DNA of 64,000 nucleotides, taken from NCBI RefSeq assembly GCF_023509035.1, contig NZ_CP075583.1:6076001-6140000 (forward strand), written 5' to 3'. This DNA comes from Janthinobacterium lividum (lineage in GTDB: Bacteria > Pseudomonadota > Gammaproteobacteria > Burkholderiales > Burkholderiaceae_D). The translations under genes and the position numbers were made by a program. Shown piece after piece: positions 48,001-57,601 of the stretch (position 1 is the stretch's first letter; every line of letters begins with the position of its first letter). Below the pieces are notes generated by a model, which made no database searches, was not told where the DNA came from, and was given only the letters and a program-made list of their open reading frames with translations.

Positions 48001-49236
48001 CAGCGGTAGCTTGTCGGCCAGCGCGGCCAGGGTTTGCAAATCGAGGGACTTGGCCGTGATTTCCGTGCGCGCCGGCTTGCGCTTCGTAGCGGCAACAAAA
48101 CGTTCGGACAGGGTCGTGGGCGGCAGGCTGAGGCCATCGCGAGTTTCCACCGCAAAATTCGTCAGCTCGACCTGGTGCCCATTTGCGCCAAAGGTTGGCT
48201 TGCCGTCCGGCACCTGCGCCGACAGTTCTTCCTTTGCCGAAATACGCCCGCTGACCGACAGCAGGTCGAGCGGGGCGATATGCTCGCCCAGCTGCGCCTG
48301 CACATCCGTCAAGCCCACGTCGGCCGTGAAGCCGGCCAGGCGCGCGTGATCCAGGCTCAACCAGGCGCGCAGGGCACCCTTGCCCTGGCTCAGTTCGAAC
48401 GGGTAATCGAGGTAGCGGCGCCAGGCGGCCAGGTCGGCGTTTTTCAGGTCGGCGTACAGCTCACCTTTCCACATAGACACATCCGAGATGCGCGTGCTGA
48501 AAGGCGGATGCGTGAAGTGAGCACGCACATCGATGGGCGCGGCCAGGCTGGCAGGCGGCGTGGCTTGCAAGCCCAGCCGGTGGCTGCGCCAGCGGTTGCG
48601 CAGCAACAAGTTGACCTGGGTTAAAGCCAGCTCCGGTGTACCGCGCGCTTCGTCCGTCCAGCGCACCTTGCCATCGCGAATGATGATGTCATGCTGCGAC
48701 AGCAGCCAATCGGCGCCCTTGCCATCGCTGCCTTGCGTGCTGTCGATCAATACCCCGGCCACATACAGCTTGCCATCCGCGCTGCGCCGCACGTCCAGGT
48801 CCGGCCGCGTGATTTCCAGGGTAGTGAAGCGCACGGAACCGAGCACGCTCCACCACGACACGGTCGCCGAGACGCTCGGCAGGCTCAGCGCCTGACGGCC
48901 CGCCTGGTCGCGCAAGCTCACGTCACCGAGGAAGAGATTGGGCCGCACGCCATGCCAGGAGGCATAAATGCGCGCGATACTGACAGGGTTGCCCAGCGCG
49001 CGGCTAGCCGCCCGCTCGATATCGCCTTTGTAGTAATCGATATTCGGCAAGATGGCGTAGCGCAGGAATAAAAACAGCACGGCGAAGGCGAAATACGCCA
49101 GCAGCACCAGTTTGATGGTAAAACCCAATATATGATGGGTGGCCAGGTTGGCCATGCGATAGGCGGCACGCAGCCGCTGCCAGCGCAGAGCCAATGGCAC
49201 ATGTTCTGTCACGCTTGCTTCTGGCGGTTTTTGCAT
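45047..49236 (-). pseudogene. yhdP: YhdP family AsmA-like protein, frameshifted
   Basis: Large envelope protein of the AsmA/YhdP lipid-transport family: a cytoplasmic start, one membrane anchor (IKLVLLAYFAFAVLFLFLR), then a very long periplasmic beta-rich body. The first frame (49236 to 46531) stops right after SPLMGLGLDFPAP. The second frame (from about 46530 to 45047) continues with LKKPAGDSLPVKFTLTGN. The break is in the G5 run at 46534-46538; one more G would give a single 1396-residue protein. I prefer ATG 49236 over a TTG at 49266. YhdP is implicated in phospholipid transport to the outer membrane. Whether the shift is real or a sequencing error is undecided. Confidence 0.88.
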
Positions 49237-49472
49237 CAATAAGCTAATAAACTGGCCCGGCGTCAAATAATGGCAAAAATCGTCTGCATTCGTGGTGTGC
49301 GCCTGCCTCCTCGCGCTTGCGTCTGAGCAAAGCCTCCCTTACCATCGTCCGGAAGAGCACGCACTGCCGGCGGCGTTAGCGCCAGCGGCACAATTTTACC
49401 GCATCCCCCGCCGTTCGCAGCCAAGTTAAACAAGAACATGTACGCAGCATCCATGAGACCCTTACCGACACC

Positions 49473-52226
49473 ATGAGCACACAGCCTTTGATCTCCGCCT
49501 CCCGTTTCTACCAGCGCTGGCTGGACGCCGCCCCCGAGCGCGCCGCGCAGGTAGCGCAACTGGTGCGCGCGCCGCTGGACGGGCTCGACTTTGCCGCCGC
49601 GCTGCTTGAGCAGGCGAACGCCGCCACGCCACCGCTACCGCCCGAGCGGGCCATGCGCCGCCTGCGCAACCTGCTCGTCTGCGGCCTGATCGCACGCGAC
49701 CTGGACGGCCAGGCGGACTTGAACGAAGTCGTCACAGCCATGACGGGCTTCGCCGATTTCGCCATCCGCACGCATGTGGACGCCATCATGGCCGAGATGG
49801 TGGCCTTGCACGGCATGCCGGTCGGCGAGGAATCGGGCGAGGAACAGGCCTTGATGGTGCTGGCGATGGGCAAGCAGGGCGGCGGCGAGCTCAATGTCTC
49901 GTCCGACATCGACCTGATCTTTGTCTACCCTGAAGATGGCGACACGCAAGTCACCGCACCGGGCCAGCGCAGCCTGTCCAACCACGAGTTTTTCATTCGC
50001 ATGGGCAAGAAACTGATCGCCGCCCTGGCCGAGATCACGCAAGACGGTTTTACTTTCCGCGTGGACATGGCACTGCGTCCGAACGGCAACTCGGGGCCGC
50101 TGGCCGCCAGCCTGGGCATGGTGGAACAGTACCTGATCGTGCAAGGCCGCGAATGGGAACGCTACGCCTGGGTCAAGGCGCGCGCCGTGACGGGCAAGCC
50201 GGAAGACATCGCCTCGCTCGACGCCATCGTGCGCCCCTTCGTCTTCCGCCGCTACCTCGACTTTGGCGTCATCGATGCCATCCGCACCATGCACGGCCAG
50301 ATCCGCGCCGAGGTCAACCGCCAGGAGCGGCTGCACCCGGACCGCAGCAACAACGTCAAGCTGGGCCGCGGCGGCATCCGCGAAATCGAATTCCTGGCGC
50401 AAGTGTTTCAATTGATACGCGGCGGGCGCGATGCCGAGCTGCGCGAGCGTTCCACGCGCGCCACCTTGCGCACGGTGGCGGACAAGAGCTTGCTGGAGCC
50501 GGCCATCGTGGAACAATTACTTGCTTCCTACACTTTCCTGCGCAACCTGGAACACCGGCTGCAATACCTCGATGATGCGCAAACCCATACCCTGCCCGCG
50601 AATGACGCCGACCGGCTCACCGTGGCGCAGATGATGGGCTTGCCCGACACCCCCACCCTGCTGGCCCAGCTGGAAGCGCACCGCGTGTTTGTCGCAGGAC
50701 AATTTGACGAGATGTTCAGCGACAAGAGCAGCGGCACGCCGCCGGCCGACACGGGCATCGACCCGCAAACGTCGAACGACTGCGCCGCCTCGGACCAGCA
50801 GGAAGCCATCGAAGCCCGCTTTGCCGCCCTGGGTTTCCATGAGCCGGCCGCCTGCGCGCGCCGCCTGCTGGCCACGTGGCAGGCGCCGCGTTTGCAATCC
50901 TTGCCCGAGGCTAGCCGCACGCGCCTCGTTGCCCTCGTCAATTCCGCCCTGCCCCTGATCACCGATTGCTCCGTTTCCAACGGCAACGCCAGCCAGCTGG
51001 CCACCCTGGGCCGGCTGCTCGATTTCCTGGAAGCGATTGCGCGCCGCTCGGCCTATCTGTCGCTGCTGACGGAATACCCGCATACGCTCGAACGCGTCGT
51101 GCGCATGGTGTGCGCCAGCGGCTGGGCCGCCACCTTCCTCACCCAGCACCCGATTTTGCTCGATGAACTGCTCGATGAACGCATCCGCAATACGGTGCCG
51201 GACCCGGCCGCGCTGGCGCTGGACCTGCAGCGCCAGCTTGACGACGCACCCGGCGACACGGAGCGGCAGATGGACATCCTGCGCGAAACACACCACGCGC
51301 AGCTATTCCAATGCCTGGCGCAAGACCTGGCGGGCGACCTGAGCGTGGAAAAGCTGGCCGACTACCTGTCGCAGCTGGCCGACATCATCGTCGCCGTCAC
51401 CGTGCAAGCCGTCTGGCAAACCTTGCCCGCGCGCCACCGCGAGGTGCCGAAATTTGCCGTCATCGCGTATGGCAAGCTGGGCGGCAAGGAACTGGGTTAT
51501 GTCTCGGACCTGGACGTCATTTTCCTCTTCGACGACGACGACCAGGACGCGCCCGGTCTGTACGCCAAGCTGGCGCAGCGCTTCATTACGTGGATGACCT
51601 CGCACACTTCGGCCGGCATCCTGTTCGACATCGACATCGCCCTGCGCCCCGACGGCGCCTCGGGCATGCTGGTCTCCAGCGTGCAGGCGTTCGAGCGCTA
51701 CCAGGGCAGCGCGGCCTGGGTCTGGGAACATCAGGCGCTCACGCGTGCGCGCTTCTGCGCCGGCGACGTCAGCATCGGCAAGCATTTCGAACGTATCCGC
51801 GACACGATACTGCGCAAGGAAAGGCCGGAAAACGGTCCGCTCAAGAGTGAAGTGGTGGCCATGCGCAAGAAGATGCTCGATGCGCATCCGCCCCGCCCGG
51901 GCAGCTTTGATTTGAAGCAGGATCCGGGCGGCATGATCGACATCGAATTCATGGTGCAATACCTGGTGCTGCAGCATGCGGCGCAGTATCCGCAGCTGAC
52001 GGCCAACTCGGGCAATATCGCCCTGCTGCGCCTGTGCGGCGAACTGGGGCTGATCGACGAACAGCTGGCCGCCCTGGTCGCCGACGCTTACCGCGCGCTG
52101 CGCAAGCTCCAGCACCAGTTGCGCCTGCAGGGGCAAGACCTGGCCCGCGTGGAACCGGAGCGCGTGCGCGTGCATGCGGAAAATGTCATGCGCCTGTGGC
52201 AAGCCATCTTCGGCGCCGAAGCCTGA
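49473..52226 (+). CDS. glnE: Glutamine synthetase adenylyltransferase/deadenylase
   Basis: Bifunctional enzyme that adenylylates glutamine synthetase to inactivate it and removes AMP to reactivate it, under PII control. 917 residues. The N-terminal half has a nucleotidyltransferase core (VLAMGKQGGGELNVSSDIDLIFVYPEDGD) with RGGIREIEFLAQ; the C-terminal half has a second one (IAYGKLGGKELGYVSDLDVIFLFDDD) with PGGMIDIEFMVQYL. These two similar halves are the family hallmark. It is divergent from yhdP across a 236-bp gap that should contain both promoters. Confidence 0.97.
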   Translation: MSTQPLISASRFYQRWLDAAPERAAQVAQLVRAPLDGLDFAAALLEQANAATPPLPPERAMRRLRNLLVCGLIARDLDGQADLNEVVTAMTGFADFAIRTHVDAIMAEMVALHGMPVGEESGEEQALMVLAMGKQGGGELNVSSDIDLIFVYPEDGDTQVTAPGQRSLSNHEFFIRMGKKLIAALAEITQDGFTFRVDMALRPNGNSGPLAASLGMVEQYLIVQGREWERYAWVKARAVTGKPEDIASLDAIVRPFVFRRYLDFGVIDAIRTMHGQIRAEVNRQERLHPDRSNNVKLGRGGIREIEFLAQVFQLIRGGRDAELRERSTRATLRTVADKSLLEPAIVEQLLASYTFLRNLEHRLQYLDDAQTHTLPANDADRLTVAQMMGLPDTPTLLAQLEAHRVFVAGQFDEMFSDKSSGTPPADTGIDPQTSNDCAASDQQEAIEARFAALGFHEPAACARRLLATWQAPRLQSLPEASRTRLVALVNSALPLITDCSVSNGNASQLATLGRLLDFLEAIARRSAYLSLLTEYPHTLERVVRMVCASGWAATFLTQHPILLDELLDERIRNTVPDPAALALDLQRQLDDAPGDTERQMDILRETHHAQLFQCLAQDLAGDLSVEKLADYLSQLADIIVAVTVQAVWQTLPARHREVPKFAVIAYGKLGGKELGYVSDLDVIFLFDDDDQDAPGLYAKLAQRFITWMTSHTSAGILFDIDIALRPDGASGMLVSSVQAFERYQGSAAWVWEHQALTRARFCAGDVSIGKHFERIRDTILRKERPENGPLKSEVVAMRKKMLDAHPPRPGSFDLKQDPGGMIDIEFMVQYLVLQHAAQYPQLTANSGNIALLRLCGELGLIDEQLAALVADAYRALRKLQHQLRLQGQDLARVEPERVRVHAENVMRLWQAIFGAEA

Positions 52227-52239
52227 GGCCGGCCCGGAC

Positions 52240-53016
52240 ATGCCGCTCCATTACCTGTCGCGCCTGAGCGGATCGGCACGCGATACGCAGGCCAACCTTC
52301 AGCTGGGCTGTGTGCTGGCGCTGGTGGCCGGCGCCGTGAATGCGGGCGGCTTTCTCGCCATCGGCGGCTATACCTCGCACATGACGGGCATCGTCTCGGG
52401 CATGGCGGACGACCTGGCGCTGGGCAATATCACACTGGCCCTGGCCGCGCTGGGCGCCTGGCTGGCCTTTGTCAGCGGCGCGGCCGTGACCGCCATCATG
52501 GTGAACTGGGGCAAGCGGCGCCGGCTGCACAGTCAGTTTGCCGCCAGCCTGCTGCTGGAAGCGGCCTTATTACTGCTGTTCGGCTTGACGGGCAATTACC
52601 TGGCCACCATGCCCGACGTACTGGGCCCCGTCACTATCTTGCTGCTGTGCTTTGTCATGGGCTTGCAGAACGCCATCATCACCAAGATTTCGGGCGCCGT
52701 AATCCGCACCACCCACGTGACGGGCCTGTCCACCGATATCGGCATCGAACTGGGCAAGATGGCGTATTACAACCGGCGCCACCTGCCGGACCGCATGGTC
52801 AAGGTCAACCGCGGCAAGCTGAGAACGCACAGCCTGCTGATCGCCTGCTTCTTCATCGGCGGCGTCAGCGGCGCCCTGGCCTTCAAGCACATCGGCTTTC
52901 CCGCCGCCACCATCCTGCTCGCCGGCGTGCTGACCCTGCTGTCCGGCGTGCCCGTGCTGCGCGACTTGCGCCTGCTGTGGCGCTTCTACCGGCGCCGCCT
53001 GCACGCCTGGCGTTAG
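52240..53016 (+). CDS. DUF1275 (YoaK-type) membrane protein
   Basis: 258 residues with about six membrane helices. GAVNAGGFLAIGGYTSHMTGIVSGMADDLALG and MGLQNAIITKISGAVIRTTHVTGLSTDIGIELG are the two related halves typical of the DUF1275/YoaK family. The biochemical function is not known. The ATG at 52240, 13 bp after the glnE stop, is taken as start because the earlier in-frame sequence overlaps glnE. It may be co-transcribed with glnE. Confidence 0.93.
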   Translation: MPLHYLSRLSGSARDTQANLQLGCVLALVAGAVNAGGFLAIGGYTSHMTGIVSGMADDLALGNITLALAALGAWLAFVSGAAVTAIMVNWGKRRRLHSQFAASLLLEAALLLLFGLTGNYLATMPDVLGPVTILLLCFVMGLQNAIITKISGAVIRTTHVTGLSTDIGIELGKMAYYNRRHLPDRMVKVNRGKLRTHSLLIACFFIGGVSGALAFKHIGFPAATILLAGVLTLLSGVPVLRDLRLLWRFYRRRLHAWR

Positions 53017-53154
53017 CAGGAATATTTTTCTTTATGGCAATAAATTATTGATTTTAATGCTAATATTTTTCTGCGCCTGGCCGGCTCACCAAGCCTGTCG
53101 TGGTGGCCTTTTGATTCGACACCCTACCGTTGTCCAATTTTGAAAGCGAGAAAA

Positions 53155-53343
53155 ATGATTTCCATTAAAAAAGCCCTGTTTGTCTTTGCCATCGCTGTCG
53201 GCGCCGCAGCTTCGTTCTCCAGCGCGGCCGCCGTGCGCACATGGATTCCATCGGAAAACTGCGATTACATCCTCAACATGTGTTACCAGGGTGTCGAGGC
53301 ATCGTGCGAACAGTGGCGCAACCAGTGCGAACCCAAGGAATAA
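53155..53343 (+). CDS. Small secreted protein with twin CX6C motif
   Basis: 62 residues. A basic start and hydrophobic core form a signal peptide (about 1-26, SSAAA|VR). The mature part, about 36 residues, has exactly four cysteines (C36, C43, C51, C58) in two CX6C units separated by 7 residues, which suggests two disulfides in a helical hairpin. GCGAG lies 5 bases before the ATG. A terminator follows immediately, marking a complete short transcription unit. I do not recognise a family. Confidence 0.7.
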   Translation: MISIKKALFVFAIAVGAAASFSSAAAVRTWIPSENCDYILNMCYQGVEASCEQWRNQCEPKE

Positions 53344-53357
53344 GCTGGCAACAGACG

Positions 53358-53384
53358 AAAAAAACGCCCCGAAGGGCGTTTTTT
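53358..53384. terminator. Terminator between the twin-CX6C gene and gapA
   Basis: Stem AAAACGCCC / GGGCGTTTT with CGAA loop, A-run before and T-run after. It can terminate both converging genes. Confidence 0.88.
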
Positions 53385-53400
53385 CTTATGCGGTCAACAA

Positions 53401-54411
53401 TTACTTGGCCGACATCAGCGCAACGGTGGTGTCGAGCATGCGGTTCGAGAAACCCCACTCGTTGTCGTACCACGACGATACTTTCACCAGGCGGCCCGAC
53501 ACTTTGGTCAGGGTCGAATCGAAGTTCGACGAGGCCGGGTTGTGGTTGAAGTCGATCGATACCAGCGGTTCGGTCTGGTACGTTAGGATGCCTTCCAGGG
53601 CACCTTCCGAAGCGGCCTTCATCAGGGCATTGACTTCTTCGACGGTGGTGTCGCGCTTGGCGATGAAGGACAGGTCGACCAGCGACACGTTGATGGTCGG
53701 CACGCGGATAGCGAAGCCGTCCAGCTTGCCATTCAGCTCAGGCAGGACCAGGCCCACGGCGGCGGCAGCGCCCGTCTTGGTCGGGATCATGCTCATGGTG
53801 GCGGAACGGGCGCGGCGCAGGTCTTCATGCATCACGTCGGACAGCACCTGGTCGTTAGTGTAGGCGTGCACAGTGGTCATCAGGCCCGTTTCGATGCCGA
53901 TGGCGTCGTTGAGCGGCTTGACCAGCGGTGCCAGGCAGTTGGTGGTGCACGAAGCGTTCGAGATGACGGTGTCCGTCGATTTCAGTACCGAGTGGTTCAC
54001 GCCGAACACGACGGTCGCATCGACGTCCTTGCCGCCTGGTGCCGAAATGATGACTTTTTTCGCGCCGCCCTTCAAGTGAGCCGAAGCTTTCTCTTTGGTG
54101 GTGAAGAAGCCCGTGCATTCCAGCACGACGTCCACGCCCAGCTCGCCCCATGGGATTTCAGCAGGATTGCGCTGTGCGAATACGCGGATCGGATCGCCAT
54201 TGACGATCATGTTGTCGCCTTCGACAGTGACCGTGCCCGGGAACTTGCCGTGCGCGGTGTCGTAGCGGGTCAGGTGGGCGTTCGATTTGGCATCGCCCAG
54301 GTCGTTGATGGCAACGATCTGGATATCCTGTTTCTTGCCGCCTTCGTAGAAAGCACGCAAGACATTACGGCCGATGCGGCCGTAGCCATTGATTGCAACT
54401 TTGATCGTCAT
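53401..54411 (-). CDS. gapA: Glyceraldehyde-3-phosphate dehydrogenase
   Basis: Glycolytic/gluconeogenic NAD-dependent enzyme. 336 residues. The Rossmann start [15 protein letters not shown] is followed by D37, which favours NAD over NADP. The catalytic cysteine C155 is in [12 protein letters not shown]. The C-terminal [14 protein letters not shown] is conserved. AGGAG precedes ATG 54411. It lies 76 bp after tkt on the same strand, a tkt-gapA pairing common in Burkholderiales. Confidence 0.97.
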   Translation of the reverse strand: MTIKVAINGYGRIGRNVLRAFYEGGKKQDIQIVAINDLGDAKSNAHLTRYDTAHGKFPGTVTVEGDNMIVNGDPIRVFAQRNPAEIPWGELGVDVVLECTGFFTTKEKASAHLKGGAKKVIISAPGGKDVDATVVFGVNHSVLKSTDTVISNASCTTNCLAPLVKPLNDAIGIETGLMTTVHAYTNDQVLSDVMHEDLRRARSATMSMIPTKTGAAAAVGLVLPELNGKLDGFAIRVPTINVSLVDLSFIAKRDTTVEEVNALMKAASEGALEGILTYQTEPLVSIDFNHNPASSNFDSTLTKVSGRLVKVSSWYDNEWGFSNRMLDTTVALMSAK

Positions 54412-54487
54412 ACTCTGCTCCTGATTAAAAAAGAAGGTACATGCACGCCCCCGGCGAGTACCTCGCCAGGGCCGTTAAAAATCAATA

Positions 54488-56485
54488 TTAGCCGGCGATA
54501 ACCGCTTTGACCTTGGCCACGACGTTGTCGACCGTGAAGCCGAAGTGCTTGAACAGCACGCCAGCCGGCGCCGATTCGCCAAACGTGTCGATACCGACCA
54601 CGGCGCCTTCCAGGCCCACGTATTTGTACCAGAAGCTGGTCACGCCCGCTTCGATGGCCACGCGCGGCACGCCTTTGGTCAGCACGCTGGCCTTGTAGGC
54701 GGCGTCCTGGCGGTCATACACGTCGGTCGACGGCATCGACACCACGCGCACATTGATGCCTTCCGAAGCCAGCGCGCTGGCGGCGGCGACAGCCAGTTCC
54801 ACTTCGGAACCGGTAGCGATCAGGATTGCCTTGGCGTCGGCCACGTCGTTCAGCACATAGCCGCCGCGGTAGATGTTTTCGATCTGTTCGGCGCTACGCT
54901 CCTGGTACGGCAAGTTCTGGCGCGAGAAGATCAGCGTCGACGGGCCATCCTTGCGGCGCACGGCGGCGCCCCAGGCAGCAGCCGACTCGACGGTGTCGCA
55001 CGGACGCCAGTTGTCCAGGTTCGGGATCAGACGCATCGACGAGACGTGCTCTACCGATTGGTGCGTCGGGCCATCTTCGCCCAGGCCGATCGAATCGTGG
55101 GTGAACACGAAGATCGAACGCAGTTTCATCAGGGCCGCCATGCGCAGCGCATTGCGGCTGTAGTCGGAGAACGTCAGGAACGTGGCGCCGAACGGGATGT
55201 AGCCGCCGTGCAAGGTGATGCCGTTCATGATGGCGCTCATGCCGAATTCGCGCACGCCGTAGTTGATATGGTTGCCAGGCTGGCCCGAACGCACAGCCAC
55301 GCACTCTTTCCAGTTGGTCAGGTTCGAACCGGTCAGGTCGGCCGAGCCGCCCAAAAATTCCGGCAGGGACGAAGCCAGTGCCTGGATGGCATTCTGGCTG
55401 GCCTTGCGGGTGGCGATGTTTTCTTTCTTTTCCACGCAGGAAGCGATGGCGGCGCTCAGGGCCGCTTCGAATGCCTCTGGCAGCTCGCCCTGCATGCGGC
55501 GGGTCAGTTCCGCGGCTTGCTGCGGGAATTCACGGCGGTAGGCGCCAAAACGCTCGTTCCAGTCCGCTTCCAGCAGGGCGCCTTGTTTCTTGGCATCCCA
55601 GGCTGCGTAGACGTCGGCCGGCATTTCGAACGGTGCGGCATCCCAGCCGATGTATTCGCGCACGGCAGCGATTTCCTTGTCGCCCAGCGCGGCGCCGTGG
55701 ACCTTGTCGCCGCCTTGCAGGTTCGGCGAACCCTTGCCGATGATGGTCTTGCAGCAGATCAAGGTTGGCTTGCTGGCGGTCTTGGCGGCGGCGATGGCGG
55801 CAGCCACGGCGGCAACATCGTGACCGTCGACGGCGCGGATGACATTCCAGCCGTACGCTTCGAAGCGCGCCGGGGTGTCGTCCGTGAACCAGCCTTCGAC
55901 TTTGCCGTCGATGGAAATGCCGTTGTCATCGTACAGGGCGATCAGTTTATTCAGGCCCAGGGTGCCGGCCAGCGCGCACACTTCGTGCGAAATGCCTTCC
56001 ATCAGGCAACCGTCGCCGACGAAAGCGTAGGTGTAGTGGTTGACGATGTCGTAGCCAGGCTTGTTGAATTCAGCGGCCAGCAATTGCTCCGACAGGGCCA
56101 TGCCGACGGCGTTGGCGATGCCCTGGCCCAGCGGGCCGGTGGTCGTTTCCACGCCTGGCGTGACATCGACTTCCGGATGGCCCGGGGTTTTCGAATGCAT
56201 CTGGCGGAAAGCCTTGATGTCATCCATCGACAGGTCATAGCCCGTCAGGTGCAGCAGCGCGTAGTGCAGCATCGAGCCGTGGCCATTCGACAACAGGAAA
56301 CGGTCGCGGTTCTGCCATTTTGGATTGGCAGGATTGTGGCGATAGTGACCACTCCACAGGGCAACTGCGATCTCGGCCATGCCCATCGGCATGCCTGGAT
56401 GGCCGGAGTTGGCCTTTTGTACAGCGTCCATTGCCAGTGCGCGGATCGCATTGGCCATTTTGGTAGTCGGGAGCGTAGTTGTCAT
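54488..56485 (-). CDS. tkt: Transketolase
   Basis: Thiamine-diphosphate enzyme of the pentose-phosphate pathway; it also supplies erythrose-4-phosphate, the substrate of the aroG product. 665 residues. Motifs: [18 protein letters not shown] near the N-terminus, the ThDP motif [18 protein letters not shown], and [14 protein letters not shown] in the pyrimidine domain. I chose ATG 56485, which starts the family sequence ([15 protein letters not shown]); upstream in-frame codons are unlike transketolase. Followed by gapA. Confidence 0.96.
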   Translation of the reverse strand: MTTTLPTTKMANAIRALAMDAVQKANSGHPGMPMGMAEIAVALWSGHYRHNPANPKWQNRDRFLLSNGHGSMLHYALLHLTGYDLSMDDIKAFRQMHSKTPGHPEVDVTPGVETTTGPLGQGIANAVGMALSEQLLAAEFNKPGYDIVNHYTYAFVGDGCLMEGISHEVCALAGTLGLNKLIALYDDNGISIDGKVEGWFTDDTPARFEAYGWNVIRAVDGHDVAAVAAAIAAAKTASKPTLICCKTIIGKGSPNLQGGDKVHGAALGDKEIAAVREYIGWDAAPFEMPADVYAAWDAKKQGALLEADWNERFGAYRREFPQQAAELTRRMQGELPEAFEAALSAAIASCVEKKENIATRKASQNAIQALASSLPEFLGGSADLTGSNLTNWKECVAVRSGQPGNHINYGVREFGMSAIMNGITLHGGYIPFGATFLTFSDYSRNALRMAALMKLRSIFVFTHDSIGLGEDGPTHQSVEHVSSMRLIPNLDNWRPCDTVESAAAWGAAVRRKDGPSTLIFSRQNLPYQERSAEQIENIYRGGYVLNDVADAKAILIATGSEVELAVAAASALASEGINVRVVSMPSTDVYDRQDAAYKASVLTKGVPRVAIEAGVTSFWYKYVGLEGAVVGIDTFGESAPAGVLFKHFGFTVDNVVAKVKAVIAG

Positions 56486-56673
56486 GATGGTGTGGGTCAG
56501 TCGCGAGTTTGGAATTCGTTTGCAACAGCGCAGGCAGGGAAGCCGGCTGCTTTCTGTAGTCAACTATTTTACCAGACTGGGGGGCCGCAAATTAGAATTG
56601 CGGCGTACTGGCCCGCCAAATGGCTATACTTTGACGTCTTTCCACCCCACTTATACCCCCGTTGAGGATTTGC

Positions 56674-57399
56674 ATGCCGCGTTTTTTCTGTCCCCAGCCG
56701 CTCGTTGCCGGCACCACCATCGTCCTGCCGGAGGCTGTCGCCCACCATATCCAGGTCGTACGCCTGGCGCCAGGCGACCTCATCACCCTGTTCAATGGCG
56801 AAGGCGGCGAAGTGCAAGCGAGCCTGGTGGCGGTCGCCAAGCGCAGCGTGACGGCTGAAATACAGGCGCACGTGGCGCGCGAAACGGAACTGCCGTATGC
56901 CGTGACCTTGGCGCAGGCGCTGCCGGAAGCATCCAAAATGGACTGGATCATCGAAAAAGCCATCGAACTGGGCGCGGCCGGCATCGTGCCGCTGTCGGCG
57001 CAGCGCTGCGTCGTGCGCTTGTCAAGCGAAAGGGCCGAGAAAAAACTGGCGCATTGGCAAGGCATTATCGTTTCCGCTTCGGAACAGTGCGGGCGCAACC
57101 GCCTGGCACAACTGGCGCCGCTGCAAGACTTCAATAGCTGGAGCCGCCAGCAAGATTTGCATAAACGCATCATTTTGACGCCGCGCGCGGAGCAGTCGCT
57201 GGCCGACTGGGCCCGTCACCAGCCGCCGCAAGCGATCACCGTGATGGTGGGCCCGGAAGGCGGATTTTCGGAAGCGGAAGAAAAGGCCGCGCTGGCCGCC
57301 GGCGCCATCGGCTTGGCTATGGGCCCGCGCATCCTGCGCACGGAAACGGCAGGCCTGACGGCGCTGGCAACGCTGGGCGCAATATGGGGCGGCATGTAG
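56674..57399 (+). CDS. rsmE: 16S rRNA m3U1498 methyltransferase
   Basis: SAM-dependent SPOUT-class methyltransferase of 241 residues that acts on 30S subunits. MPRFFCP at the start, KMDWIIEKAIELGAAGIVPL, SEQCGRNRLAQL and the SAM-binding knot VMVGPEGGFSEAE...LGPRILRTETA-type sequence (MGPRILRTETAGLTAL) identify it. GAGGA 5 bases upstream supports ATG 56674 over an upstream TTG. Divergent from tkt. Confidence 0.96.
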   Translation: MPRFFCPQPLVAGTTIVLPEAVAHHIQVVRLAPGDLITLFNGEGGEVQASLVAVAKRSVTAEIQAHVARETELPYAVTLAQALPEASKMDWIIEKAIELGAAGIVPLSAQRCVVRLSSERAEKKLAHWQGIIVSASEQCGRNRLAQLAPLQDFNSWSRQQDLHKRIILTPRAEQSLADWARHQPPQAITVMVGPEGGFSEAEEKAALAAGAIGLAMGPRILRTETAGLTALATLGAIWGGM

Positions 57400-57529
57400 G
57401 CACAAGCCAGCTGCCGGCGTGCTTGCAGCAAGGCCGCCCGCATCACATTCCCCTACACCCGCAGGGTGGATTCCCCCTGCGCCGCCGCGCTCTTCCAGCA
57501 GTTCCGTAAGTCGATACCCCTACACACAT

Positions 57530-57561
57530 AAAAAAAACCCGCCAGGCGAACCTGGCGGGTT
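57530..57561 (-). terminator. Terminator of the receptor gene at 57602
   Basis: On the minus strand AACCCGCCAGG-TTCG-CCTGGCGGGTT is followed by a T-run, about 40 bp after the receptor stop codon. It can also serve rsmE from the other side. Confidence 0.88.
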
Positions 57562-57601
57562 ATTTCAGACATTCATCCCATGCTCCTTGCGGAGCGCGGA
57601 A

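Noticed and set aside
54545..56665. 706-codon open frame antisense to transketolase
   Set aside because: Same shadow pattern; transketolase motifs on the minus strand are complete.
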